Of a stretch of 57,849 bases of DNA, positions 27,300 to 35,144 are shown piece by piece. Position 1 is the first letter of the stretch, and each line of letters opens with the position of its first letter. The notes beneath the pieces are model-generated. The model saw only the letters and a list, made by a program, of their open reading frames with translations, had not been told where the DNA came from and did not search any database. The position numbers were made by a program, and so were the translations under genes. This DNA comes from Pseudomonadota bacterium (GTDB taxonomy: Bacteria > Myxococcota_A > UBA796 > SXON01): NCBI GenBank assembly GCA_030684355.1, contig JAUXTN010000242.1, positions 1 through 57,849 on the forward strand, written 5' to 3'.

Positions 27300-27938
27300 G
27301 ACCGCGAAGTAGCTGAACGTCGTGCCCGCGGTGAGGCCGATGTGCACCTCGACGGGGCCCTTGGGGTCGATCTGCAGGCCCGTGCCGGCGCCGACGAAGG
27401 GGTAGAGGCTGCCCCAGATGATCGCGGGGCCGAGCACCGCGGAGAGCGTGAGGTGGACCGGCGCGTCGTGGAAGAAGGCGACGTCCACGCCGGTGAGGAG
27501 CGCCGGCCCCACGCCGCTCCCGAACACGAGCGAGCCGCCCGCCTTCAGGTCGATGTGCGCCACCGCGGGCGAATTCGTTCGGAAGCGGATCCGCGCGGCC
27601 TGGTTGAGGCCGAAGTCGAAGCCCCCCGCGATGGGCCGCTTCGTGTCCGCCGGGCCGTCGTAGTTGTCCCAGTCGGGCAGCGGCAGGTCGGAGATCGCGA
27701 TCGGCTGCACCGAGGCGCCCGCCATCTCCACCCGCGTGGCGCTGCGGAACTCCGCGGAGACCATGCGGCCGTCCGTCAGCAGCATCCAGTACCGGCCGTC
27801 CCGCACGTCCACCAGCTCGCCGACGAGCCGCTCTCCCGAGTTGAGGGTGATGACGTCGTGCTCGAGCTCCTCCGCGGAGGCGGAGGCGATGCACGCGGCG
27901 AGCAGGGCGAGGGGCGGGAGCAGCAGGAACCGGGGCAT
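27267..27938 (-). CDS. Exported protein with RNA-chaperone-like N-domain and beta-rich C-domain
   Basis: A 223-residue envelope protein. MPRFLLLPPLALLAAC is a lipoprotein signal (Cys16), although a signal peptidase I site after ASASA is also possible. Residues about 28-70 (DVITLNSGERLVGELVDV, YWMLLTDGRMVSAEF) form a small SH3/Sm-like unit seen in other myxobacterial exported proteins. The rest is beta-rich with Gly-containing strands (AGGFDFGLNQAARIRF, LSAVLGPAIIWGSLYPFVG) and ends in SLSWVW, an aromatic end like outer-membrane barrels. The 3' ends of this gene and the FkbH-like gene overlap by 33 bp. Confidence 0.72.
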   Translation of the reverse strand: MPRFLLLPPLALLAACIASASAEELEHDVITLNSGERLVGELVDVRDGRYWMLLTDGRMVSAEFRSATRVEMAGASVQPIAISDLPLPDWDNYDGPADTKRPIAGGFDFGLNQAARIRFRTNSPAVAHIDLKAGGSLVFGSGVGPALLTGVDVAFFHDAPVHLTLSAVLGPAIIWGSLYPFVGAGTGLQIDPKGPVEVHIGLTAGTTFSYFAVSPDLSLSWVW

Positions 27939-27946
27939 CGGCGGCC

Positions 27947-27952
27947 ATCATA
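27947..27952 (-). promoter_or_regulatory. -10 element of a predicted leaderless promoter
   Basis: TATGAT (5 of 6 consensus) is followed by eight bases and the ATG at 27938. No ribosome site is present in the gap. Confidence 0.5.
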
Positions 27953-28021
27953 GCGGAGGATGGGCCGGTGGACACCCCGAACGGGCCAGGGCGCGGAGGC
28001 GACCGGACCCACCCGAGCCCG

Positions 28022-28348
28022 TCAGCTCCCGCGGTAGGTGCTGTAGCCGTACGGCGCGAGCAGGAGCGGCACGTGGTGGTGCTCCTCGGGGTTGCGCACG
28101 GCGAAGACGATGGTGGCCGACGGGTAGAACGAGTCGGTGCCGTGGTCGCGGAAGTAGGTCGAGAGGTCGAACGTGAGGGTCCAGGTGCCCGCGACGAAGG
28201 CCTCCCGCGTGGAGAGGGTGCGGCAACGGCCGTCGGCGTCCGTGACCCCGCTCGTGACCGTGCCGTCGGGCGCGATGAGCGTGAGGGGGACGCCCACGGC
28301 GGGGCGCCCGCGGGCCGTGTCGAGGACGTGGGTGGTAAGCGGGCTCAT
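28022..28348 (-). CDS. uraH: 5-hydroxyisourate hydrolase
   Basis: A 108-residue transthyretin-like enzyme that hydrolyses 5-hydroxyisourate, the product of urate oxidation, to OHCU. LTTHVLDTARGRPAVGVPL is the N-terminal signature with the catalytic His, HHHVPLLLAPYGYSTYRGS is the C-terminal block, and the last four residues YRGS are the family hallmark. Length is normal. There is no signal peptide, so it acts in the cytoplasm. The ATG overlaps the stop of the allantoicase fusion gene (ATGA), so the two are translationally coupled in a ureide operon. Confidence 0.96.
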   Translation of the reverse strand: MSPLTTHVLDTARGRPAVGVPLTLIAPDGTVTSGVTDADGRCRTLSTREAFVAGTWTLTFDLSTYFRDHGTDSFYPSATIVFAVRNPEEHHHVPLLLAPYGYSTYRGS

Positions 28349-29859
28349 GACAGGAGCTTCTCCAGGCGCAACCGGGTGATCTTGACGTGCTCGCCCGCCG
28401 CGATGCGCAGCTCGGCGGCCGGGGCGTTGTCCATCCGTTCCTGGAGCAGCGCGAGCATCTCCGCGGCGGACCGCCCCGTGGCGCAGACGAGGAAGATATG
28501 CCCGAATCTGGCCTCGTAGGCGATATTTGCGGCCGCGAGCGCCTGGAGGGTCTCCTCCGACGCGTTCGACACGCCGGCCTGCTCGCCCGACGACCAATCC
28601 GCCGTCGCCGCGTACTTCGCGCGGAGCGCCGCGAGGTCCGCGCCGATGCGCGGGTGGTGCGTGAAGGCCTCCTTCCAGTCGCCGTCCCCGAGGCGCCACC
28701 ACTGGCGCTCCGCCTCGCCGTAGAGGTGCGCGCGGCTCGTGAAGGGGCCCGCCGCCTGCATCGCCGCGACCCACCGGCGCGATCCGCAGCACCGGGACAA
28801 CGTCGCCGCGAGGTCGGGGTCCTCGTTGACCCGGGTGACGAGCGGGTCGGGGCGGCCTCCTTCGAGCGAGGGCTGGTCGGGGGTGCCGTACACGCGGAGC
28901 CGCGACACGCCGCCGTCCGGGTAGATGCGGAGGCGCACGTGGGTCCACGGGCCGGCGTCGCTCGGGGTGAAGCCGTGCACCGAGTCCGCCTGGAGCTTCG
29001 ACTTCGGCACGATCGTCACCCAATCGGGCGAGCGGACGAGCGCGTCGGGCGGGGCGCCGGGCCAGTGGATGGCCTCGATGGCGCACCGGTCCGGGTAGTT
29101 GCCCTTGAAGTGATGGGTGTCGGCGTCGATGCGGTCGATCCGGCCGGCGCGGCCGAGCTGGACGATGATCCAGTCCTCGCCCGGCGGGCGGCTCCGGCGG
29201 GTCTCCCAGCCGTTGCCCATGTGCGGGGCGCGGCCGGGGAGGAGGAGGTTGTCCATCGACGCGAAGAAGGCGTCCGAGCAGGCGATCGCGCGACCGCCGG
29301 AGGTCGCGCACGCGAGATCGACGACGGCGCTCGTCGCGACGGGCGCGGGCTCTCCGTACGCGCGCAGCCGGGCCACGCCGCCGTCCGGGTAGATGCTGAG
29401 GCGCAGGTGTGTCCACACCCCCTCGGTCACGACGGCGGCGAGGTTCTGCGATCCGCGCCGCAGCGGCGTCGTGGGGACGATCTCGGTCCACGCGACCTCG
29501 TCGCGCAGCGCCTCGGGGCTGGCGCCGGGGGCGTACACGCCGTCCACCGAGGCGAACGGCGGGTGGTTTCCGAGGAAGAAGGCGGTGTCGATGTCGACGG
29601 CGCGAACCGTACCGGGAACGCCGAGCCGCACGATGCACCAGTCGTGCCCGGGAACGCGCTTGCGGCGGGACTCCCACCCGTCCATCAGCTTGCCCCGCTC
29701 GGTGTAGGCGTTCGGGTCGAACACCGCGGGCTCGGGACGGACGAGGTTCTCCATGCCGGCGAAGAAGTCGTCGCTGCAGAGGAGGGCTTCACCGCCGACG
29801 GCGGCGGAGGCGAGGTCGATGGCGCCGGTGAACGCGGCGGCGGGGGTGGGGGTGCTCAT
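28345..29859 (-). CDS. Allantoicase-OHCU decarboxylase fusion protein
   Basis: A 504-residue bifunctional protein. Residues about 1-345 are allantoicase, built of two similar jelly-roll units (KLMDGWESRRKRVPGHDWC and HMGNGWETRRSRPPGEDW; LRLSIYPDGGVARLRAYG and LRIYPDGGVSRLRVYG), and cleave allantoate to ureidoglycolate and urea. Residues about 346-504 are OHCU decarboxylase (UraD), with the catalytic HPRIG motif in FTHHPRIGADL and SSGEQAGVSNASEE, and make S-allantoin. The two steps are separated in the pathway by allantoinase, whose gene lies upstream. ATG 29859 is used; no Shine-Dalgarno site precedes it. The gene overlaps uraH by 4 nt. Confidence 0.93.
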   Translation of the reverse strand: MSTPTPAAAFTGAIDLASAAVGGEALLCSDDFFAGMENLVRPEPAVFDPNAYTERGKLMDGWESRRKRVPGHDWCIVRLGVPGTVRAVDIDTAFFLGNHPPFASVDGVYAPGASPEALRDEVAWTEIVPTTPLRRGSQNLAAVVTEGVWTHLRLSIYPDGGVARLRAYGEPAPVATSAVVDLACATSGGRAIACSDAFFASMDNLLLPGRAPHMGNGWETRRSRPPGEDWIIVQLGRAGRIDRIDADTHHFKGNYPDRCAIEAIHWPGAPPDALVRSPDWVTIVPKSKLQADSVHGFTPSDAGPWTHVRLRIYPDGGVSRLRVYGTPDQPSLEGGRPDPLVTRVNEDPDLAATLSRCCGSRRWVAAMQAAGPFTSRAHLYGEAERQWWRLGDGDWKEAFTHHPRIGADLAALRAKYAATADWSSGEQAGVSNASEETLQALAAANIAYEARFGHIFLVCATGRSAAEMLALLQERMDNAPAAELRIAAGEHVKITRLRLEKLLS

Positions 29860-29930
29860 GGGGGCGGGGGGTAACCTGCTTTCCGGGTGTCGAGCGGGGG
29901 TGGTTTGTCGCCGAAGCCGAACGGGACCGA

Positions 29931-30956
29931 TCACCGCCCAGCCAACCCCACCAACCCCTCACTCCCAACCCCCACCCAGACATCCTCGGGCACCACGGAG
30001 ACCGTCCACCGCACTGTGTACGTCGCGCTCTCCCCCGGCCCGATCGGCCCGAAGGCCCCCTGGTTCTCCACCTCCGTGTACCCGCCCGCCGCGTACACCT
30101 CGATCTCGCCCTCGCCGGGCGCCTGATCGGCCGACGGCACGTCCGCGAACGATTTGAGCAGAAACACGCCGTCGACCACGTGCGCGAGCCAGCCGCCGGT
30201 GCCGTCCGCGACGAGCTTGGCGGCCTCCGCGGGGGGCGTGCCGTCGTACCACACGACGCCGTCCTGCTCGACGGCTGGGAAGGTCCCCACGCTCGATGAC
30301 AGGGAATCGCCGGCGCGGAAGAACGTGAGCCCGCCGACGGGCACGCGCGCCACCTCCCAACCGGCCAACGACACACCCTCGGCGCCGAGGTTCCGGATCC
30401 GGTAGTCGAAGGTGATGCCCGTGGTGTCCACCGAGACGCGCTTCTCCACGTCGATCGTCCCGCCTCCGACCGTCGCCGCGCCGCTCGTCAGCACGAGGGT
30501 GCCTCCGTCGAGGGTCGCCGCGTAGGCGCCCGTGTCGAGGGCGGCGACGGGCGGCCAGCCCCAATCGGATTGGGGGCTCGTCCAGAACGTGGCGCCCCAG
30601 TTGGTCGCGTGCGTCGTGGCGTCGGTGAGCACGTCCACGTCTCCCACGGCGAGACGGGTGACACGCGCGCCCAGGGCCGGATCCAACTCCAGCGTCGTGC
30701 TCCCCCACGCGAACACCCACCGCCCGTCCACGAGCCGCGGCACGACGGGCTCGCCGCCCCCCGAGTCGCCGCCCCCCGAGTCCCCACCACCCGAGTCCCC
30801 ATCGCCCCCGTCCTCGCCGCCCGTCTCCCCCGCGCCCGGCTCCGCCGTCTCGGCCTCCACGGGAACGGTGGCCGGGTCCTCGCCGCCCGTGTCGACGGGC
30901 AGGACGCCCTGGCACGCGGCGAGGAGCAGGACGGAGACGAGGCAGCGGGCGACCAT
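29931..30956 (-). CDS. Lipoprotein with mutarotase-like (DUF4380-type) domain
   Basis: A 341-residue lipoprotein: MVARCLVSVLLLAAC gives lipobox LAAC at Cys15. A disordered linker with repeated Asp-Ser-Gly-Gly-Gly units follows (about 45-68). The rest looks like a galactose-mutarotase-type beta sandwich: LGARVTRLAVGDVDVL and NWGATFWTSPQSDWGWPP resemble DUF4380 proteins, and IRNLGAEGVSLAGWEVARVP fits a later strand set. No catalytic His pair could be picked out. It lies between allantoinase and the allantoicase fusion, 52 and 71 bp from them, so it may be co-transcribed with ureide genes by chance or as a binding protein. A TAGCGG element lies 6 nt before the ATG. Confidence 0.7.
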   Translation of the reverse strand: MVARCLVSVLLLAACQGVLPVDTGGEDPATVPVEAETAEPGAGETGGEDGGDGDSGGGDSGGGDSGGGEPVVPRLVDGRWVFAWGSTTLELDPALGARVTRLAVGDVDVLTDATTHATNWGATFWTSPQSDWGWPPVAALDTGAYAATLDGGTLVLTSGAATVGGGTIDVEKRVSVDTTGITFDYRIRNLGAEGVSLAGWEVARVPVGGLTFFRAGDSLSSSVGTFPAVEQDGVVWYDGTPPAEAAKLVADGTGGWLAHVVDGVFLLKSFADVPSADQAPGEGEIEVYAAGGYTEVENQGAFGPIGPGESATYTVRWTVSVVPEDVWVGVGSEGLVGLAGR

Positions 30957-31008
30957 GCCGTTCCGCTATCCGCGCGCCTGGTGGGCGCTGGGTCACCTTC
31001 CGTCGTGG

Positions 31009-32349
31009 CTACGCGCGCCCCTCGCCCCCACGCCGGACGATCCGCCCCCGCGGCGCCTCGTCGCTCGCCGGATCCGTCGCGACCCGCGCGCCCCGCATCC
31101 ACGTGCCGTGCACCGAGCCGTGCACCCGCGTGCCCAGGTACGGGGTCAGCTTGTGGCGGTGGAGCAGCGCCTCGGCGGTGATCGTGACATCCCGCTCGGG
31201 GCAGAAGGCCACGAGGTCGGCGCGCGCCCCGACGGCGATGCGGCGGTCGGTGCCCAGGAACGCCGCGGGGCCGCCGCTCATCCAGCGGATCACGTCGGTC
31301 AGCGCGAACCCGCGCCGCCGCGCCGCCGTCCACACGTTGGGGAGGCCGAGCTGGAGCGAGGCGATGCCGCCCCAGGCGTCGAGGAAGTCGCCGCGCTCGG
31401 GGAGCTTCAGCGCGGGTACGCACGGGGAGTGGTCCGAGATGACGAAGTCGATGACACCCTCGGCGAGGCCCCGCCAGAGGATCTCGCGGTTCTCCGCCTC
31501 GCGGATGGGCGGCGCGCACTTCCACGCGGTGTCGCCGTCGGGCACGTCTTCGGCGGCGAGGCAGAGGTAGTGCGGGCAGGTCTCCACGGAGATCGGCAGG
31601 CCCTCGGCCTTGGCGGACTTGATCATCGGGAGCGCGGAGGCGCTCGACAGGTGGACGATGTGCGCGCGGCAGCCGGTCTCGCGGACGAGGCGGATGGTCA
31701 TCGCGATGGCGGCGTCCTCCCAGGCGCGGGGGCGGGCGTGCAGGTAGCGCAGATACGCGCGCGGCGAGGCGTCCGCGTAGGGGTTGGTGCCCTCGAGCTC
31801 GAGCTCGGCGTGGACCAGGAGCGGCACGCCCAGCGGCTTGAGCGCCCGCATCGCCGCCCGCATGTCCGCCTCGGTGACGTGCGGGAAGTCGTCGATGCCG
31901 GAGGGGCACGTGAAGCACTTGAAGCCGAACACGCCGGCCTCGACCATGGGCGCGAGCTCGTGCGTGTTGCCGGGGATGACCCCGCCCCACAGGCCCACAT
32001 CGACGTAGAGCTGGCCCTCGGACGCCGCGATCTTCGTCTCGAGCGCCGCGAGGGTCGTCGTCACCGGGTCGGAGTTGAGCGGCATGTCGACCACGGTGGT
32101 CACGCCCCCCGCGGCGGCCGCGCGCGTGGCGGTGGCGAAGCCTTCCCACTCGGTGCGGCCGGGCTCGTTGATGTGCACGTGCGTGTCGACGAGGGCGGGG
32201 AGCAGCACGGCGTCGTCCGGGAGGGTCTCGACGGAGACGCCCGGCGGTGGCTCGGGGAGGATGGCGACGATGGACTCGCCGTCGAGGACGACGGCGGCGG
32301 GGCGGAAGACGCCGTCGAGCAGGGCGAAGCGGGTGTGGAGCGCGTGCAT
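31009..32349 (-). CDS. allB: Allantoinase
   Basis: A 446-residue amidohydrolase that opens allantoin to allantoate. The metal-binding DTHVHINEPGRTEWEGF is the allantoinase signature, the carboxylated metal-bridging Lys is in GVFGFKCFTCPSG, and further metal ligands are in LLVHAELE, AHIVHLSSA and DFVISDHSPC. Length and motif order are those of cyclic amidohydrolases, and the NEPGR context separates it from dihydropyrimidinase. It is the first gene of the minus-strand ureide group. TAAGCT lies 6 nt before the ATG, with no ribosome site. Confidence 0.95.
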   Translation of the reverse strand: MHALHTRFALLDGVFRPAAVVLDGESIVAILPEPPPGVSVETLPDDAVLLPALVDTHVHINEPGRTEWEGFATATRAAAAGGVTTVVDMPLNSDPVTTTLAALETKIAASEGQLYVDVGLWGGVIPGNTHELAPMVEAGVFGFKCFTCPSGIDDFPHVTEADMRAAMRALKPLGVPLLVHAELELEGTNPYADASPRAYLRYLHARPRAWEDAAIAMTIRLVRETGCRAHIVHLSSASALPMIKSAKAEGLPISVETCPHYLCLAAEDVPDGDTAWKCAPPIREAENREILWRGLAEGVIDFVISDHSPCVPALKLPERGDFLDAWGGIASLQLGLPNVWTAARRRGFALTDVIRWMSGGPAAFLGTDRRIAVGARADLVAFCPERDVTITAEALLHRHKLTPYLGTRVHGSVHGTWMRGARVATDPASDEAPRGRIVRRGGEGRA

Positions 32350-32355
32350 GGCCCA

Positions 32356-32361
32356 AGCTTA
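32356..32361 (-). promoter_or_regulatory. -10 element of a predicted leaderless promoter (allB)
   Basis: TAAGCT is followed by six bases and the allB ATG at 32349. No Shine-Dalgarno site is possible in the gap. It faces the divergent TACGAT element at 32417. Confidence 0.5.
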
Positions 32362-32416
32362 TCGCCGGGGGCCGTCCCGATGGGTCTCCCGTGGGAGTCC
32401 CTGGACAAAAACGCGC

Positions 32417-32422
32417 TACGAT
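32417..32422 (+). promoter_or_regulatory. -10 element of the GreA/GreB-like gene
   Basis: TACGAT lies 35 nt before the ATG at 32458; the leader contains GAGGA. Confidence 0.45.
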
Positions 32423-32457
32423 CGGTGCATGTATGCCTGTCGTCCCGCGAGGAACCC

Positions 32458-32952
32458 ATGAGCCGAGCCTTCGTGAAGGAGATGGAGCACGAGGCCGCTG
32501 TGCCCGTCCCCGCCCTCTCCCTGCCGCCCGGCGTGCCGAACCGGATCACCCCGGCCGGCGCCGCCCGGCTGCGCGCCGAGCTGGACGCCCTGCAGGCCGA
32601 GCGTTCACGCCTCCGAACGGATGACCGCGCCGAGGCCCGCTCCCGCGCCAGCGCCATCGCGCCCCGCATCGCTCTCCTCGAGGCCCGCGCCGGCACCTGG
32701 GTGGAGACCCCCTGCGCGCCCCACCCCGACCGCGTCGTCTTCGGCTCGACCGTCACCCTCGCCGATCTCGACGGGAAGACCCGCCGCTGGCAGATCGTGG
32801 GGGTGGACGAGGCCGAGCCCACCGCGGGCCGGCTGAGCTTCCTCGCGCCCATCGCGCAGGCGGCGCTCGGGGCGGAGGTGGGCGACGTCGTGCGCGTGCG
32901 GGCGCCGCGGGGAGAAGAGGAGCTCGAAGTCCTGGAGATCGTGGGCTGCTGA
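32458..32952 (+). CDS. GreA/GreB-family transcription elongation factor
   Basis: A 164-residue protein. The opening MSRAFVKEMEHE and NRITPAGAARLRAELDALQA match the coiled-coil N-domain of Gre-type factors, and FGSTVTLADLDGKTRRWQIV with GRLSFLAPIAQAALGAEVGD matches the FKBP-like C-domain. Gre factors bind RNA polymerase and stimulate transcript cleavage in stalled complexes, using two acidic residues at the coiled-coil tip; here the tip is RLRTDDRAEARS, with Asp-Asp. The start has GAGGA about 5 nt upstream. It is divergent from allB and is most likely an unrelated housekeeping gene. Confidence 0.85.
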   Translation: MSRAFVKEMEHEAAVPVPALSLPPGVPNRITPAGAARLRAELDALQAERSRLRTDDRAEARSRASAIAPRIALLEARAGTWVETPCAPHPDRVVFGSTVTLADLDGKTRRWQIVGVDEAEPTAGRLSFLAPIAQAALGAEVGDVVRVRAPRGEEELEVLEIVGC

Positions 32953-32997
32953 GCCGGGCGCCGCGGTTCGACCTGGGCTTGCCGTTCCGGGGAGCGC

Positions 32998-33726
32998 CTA
33001 CGGCCAGATCGTCCGTTCGACGTCGATGACGCACGGCTGGGCATCGAACACACCGTCGACCCGGCCTTCGGCCGTGCCCGTCGAGCCGTCCTCCAACGAG
33101 AACAGGTCGGCCTCGAAGCTGCCCCGGGTCCCGCCGTCCTCGCGGAGGGCGTCGAACGTCAGGGCTCCGTCCCGGAGCTCCCAGAGCTCCCAGGCCTCGC
33201 TCACGGCGTCGAGGAACTCCTCCTTGATCGAGCACGTCTCGGCGTCCCAGTAGTCCCCGTCCGGGTCGAGCCCGTCGCGCGTCCGCTGGAAGACCCCCGA
33301 CGCGGAGGGAGCCTCGCTCGACGGCAGGGCGAGGGGCTCGCCGACGGGGAGCCCGTCCCAGGTGCAGTGGCCCGCGCAGAGCTGGAACGTCAGGATCCGG
33401 GCGTCAGGGTCATGGTCGTCCAGCGACAACCGGTCGGAGAGCAGCTCGGCCCCACTGTCGCAGAGCTCGGGGTCGCTCTCCATCATCGTGAGCGCCGCCT
33501 CGCTCACCGCGGCCAGCGCCTCGTACCGCGCGCGCTCGGTTTCGCACCAGCCCACCTCGTTCGTGAGGATGAGCGAGGTGCGGACGCTGTCGCCCACGAG
33601 CCCCATGCCGGGTCGGATCCCCTCCGTGATGTGGAGGTCGAGCGCCACGGCCGAGCCGACGGACCAGAACCCGTCCACCCCCTCGAAGTGCACGTTGGAA
33701 CAGCCTAGGAGTAGGAACATGAGCAT
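32998..33726 (-). CDS. Predicted lipoprotein, unknown function
   Basis: A 242-residue exported lipoprotein. MLMFLLLGCSNV has a very short but adequate signal with lipobox LLGC at Cys9. The mature part is acidic, with DARILTFQLCAGHCTWDGLP and EEFLDAVSEAWELWEL, about six Cys and a likely beta-rich core. GGAGA lies about 5 nt before ATG 33726. No family is recognised. It is convergent with the Gre-like gene and divergent from the urate hydroxylase gene. Confidence 0.75.
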   Translation of the reverse strand: MLMFLLLGCSNVHFEGVDGFWSVGSAVALDLHITEGIRPGMGLVGDSVRTSLILTNEVGWCETERARYEALAAVSEAALTMMESDPELCDSGAELLSDRLSLDDHDPDARILTFQLCAGHCTWDGLPVGEPLALPSSEAPSASGVFQRTRDGLDPDGDYWDAETCSIKEEFLDAVSEAWELWELRDGALTFDALREDGGTRGSFEADLFSLEDGSTGTAEGRVDGVFDAQPCVIDVERTIWP

Positions 33727-33846
33727 CGGATCTCCATTCAGGAGCTACCACGCGGCAGGGGTCGATCGGGTTCCATTCGGTCGGATTGCGACGACACGCG
33801 TGCGCCGCCCCGACCCCTCATCCCGGCTACATGGCCGCCCCTGTGG

Positions 33847-33852
33847 TTGAAT
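33847..33852 (+). promoter_or_regulatory. -10 element of a predicted leaderless promoter (puuD)
   Basis: TTGAAT is followed by seven bases and the ATG at 33860. An ATG at 33851 overlaps the hexamer and is less likely to be used. Confidence 0.4.
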
Positions 33853-33859
33853 GCCCCCG

Positions 33860-35035
33860 ATGGACGCCTACCTCGCCGACTGGGCCCACCTCATCCTCCG
33901 CTGGCTGCACCTCATCGCGGGCGCGGCGTGGATCGGGGCCTCCTTCTACTTCAACTGGCTCAACAACCACGTCCGCCCGCCCGAAGATGGCCGCAAGGGC
34001 ATCGAGGGCGAGGTCTGGTCGGTGCACGGCGGCGCCTTCTACCAGGCGATAAAGCACGGCTACACCCTTCCGAAGCTGCCGGGCACGCTCCACTGGTTCT
34101 ACTGGGAGGCCTACACCACCTGGCTCTCCGGCATCGGCCTGTTGGCGGTCGTGTACTGGCTCGACGCGAAGGCGTGGATGGCCGGCCCCTATGGCCCGGG
34201 CCCCGCCGTGGCGGTCGGCATCGGCGGGCTCGTCGTGGGGTGGATCGTCTACGATCTACTGTGCAAGAGCCCCCTCGCGCCGCACCCGCGCGCGTTCGGC
34301 CTCACCGTCTACGCGCTGCTCGTGGCCGCGGCGTTCGGCCTCTACCAGGTGCTGCCCGCGCGCGCGGCGTACATCCACACCGGCGCCATCATCGGCACGA
34401 TCATGGCCGCCAACGTCTTCTTCGTCATCATCCCGAGCCAGCGGACGATGGTGGACAAGGTCGCGCGCGGCGAGCCTCCGGACCTCACCGCCGGCAAGCC
34501 CGGCGCCGTCCGCTCGCTGCACAACAACTACTTCACGCTCCCCGTCCTGTTCATCATGGTGAGCAACCACTTCCCGTTCACCTACGGGAGCGACCACGGG
34601 TGGCTCGCCCTTGCGGCGATCGGGGCCGTGGGCGTCGTGATTCGCCACGTGTTCAACCTCAAGGGCAAGGGCGTCGCGTACACCCCCTGGATCCCCGTGG
34701 CGGTCGTCGGCGGCCTCGTCATCATCGCGGCCATGGCCCCCAAGCGGATCGAGGGCCCCGCGGTCGGCTGGTCGGAGGTGGCCCCCATCGTGAGCGCGCG
34801 CTGCACGCCCTGCCACGCCACCGCCCCCACGATGGCCGGCTTCACGGCGCCCCCGAAGGGCTACGTCCTCGAGACCGAGGCCCACGCCGCCGTCTCCGCC
34901 GCCCTCATCCGCACCCAGGTCGAGACCCAGGTCATGCCCCTCGGCAACCTCACGGGGATGACACCGGAAGAGCGGGCGAAGCTCGTCGCCTGGGCCGCCG
35001 GGATGTCGGATTCGGCCGTTTCGAAGGGGCCATGA
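33860..35035 (+). CDS. puuD: Membrane urate hydroxylase with cytochrome c domain
   Basis: A 391-residue inner-membrane protein that fits PuuD, a cytochrome-c-linked urate oxidase. It has about eight transmembrane helices (for example LILRWLHLIAGAAWIGASFY at about 10-30 and the LPVLFIMVSNHFPF region at about 225) and a periplasmic C-terminal cytochrome c domain with heme motif CTPCH at about residue 315 and axial Met in VMPLGN (about 359). Electrons from urate would go to the respiratory chain rather than to O2 with H2O2 release. The product, 5-hydroxyisourate, is the substrate of UraH in the ureide group starting 1.5 kb away. ATG 33860 is preferred to 33851 on promoter spacing. Confidence 0.93.
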   Translation: MDAYLADWAHLILRWLHLIAGAAWIGASFYFNWLNNHVRPPEDGRKGIEGEVWSVHGGAFYQAIKHGYTLPKLPGTLHWFYWEAYTTWLSGIGLLAVVYWLDAKAWMAGPYGPGPAVAVGIGGLVVGWIVYDLLCKSPLAPHPRAFGLTVYALLVAAAFGLYQVLPARAAYIHTGAIIGTIMAANVFFVIIPSQRTMVDKVARGEPPDLTAGKPGAVRSLHNNYFTLPVLFIMVSNHFPFTYGSDHGWLALAAIGAVGVVIRHVFNLKGKGVAYTPWIPVAVVGGLVIIAAMAPKRIEGPAVGWSEVAPIVSARCTPCHATAPTMAGFTAPPKGYVLETEAHAAVSAALIRTQVETQVMPLGNLTGMTPEERAKLVAWAAGMSDSAVSKGP

Positions 35036-35045
35036 GCCGCTTGGG

Positions 35046-35064
35046 GCGGGGGCGCCGCCCCCGC
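35046..35064 (+). terminator. GC hairpin after puuD
   Basis: GCGGGGGC pairs with GCCCCCGC across a GCC loop, 10 bp after the stop codon. No T-tract follows, so termination efficiency is doubtful. Confidence 0.45.
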
Positions 35065-35132
35065 AACGCCCCGGATTCACGTGGGCATCGGCAACAGCGC
35101 CATGCCGACACCCGCCCCCTTGGATCCCCAGC

Positions 35133-35138
35133 TACACT
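35133..35138 (+). promoter_or_regulatory. -10 element of a predicted leaderless promoter (GH31 gene)
   Basis: TACACT is followed by six bases and the ATG at 35145. Hexamer and spacing are identical to those of the Hsp70-like gene. Confidence 0.5.
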
Positions 35139-35144
35139 CCCCCG

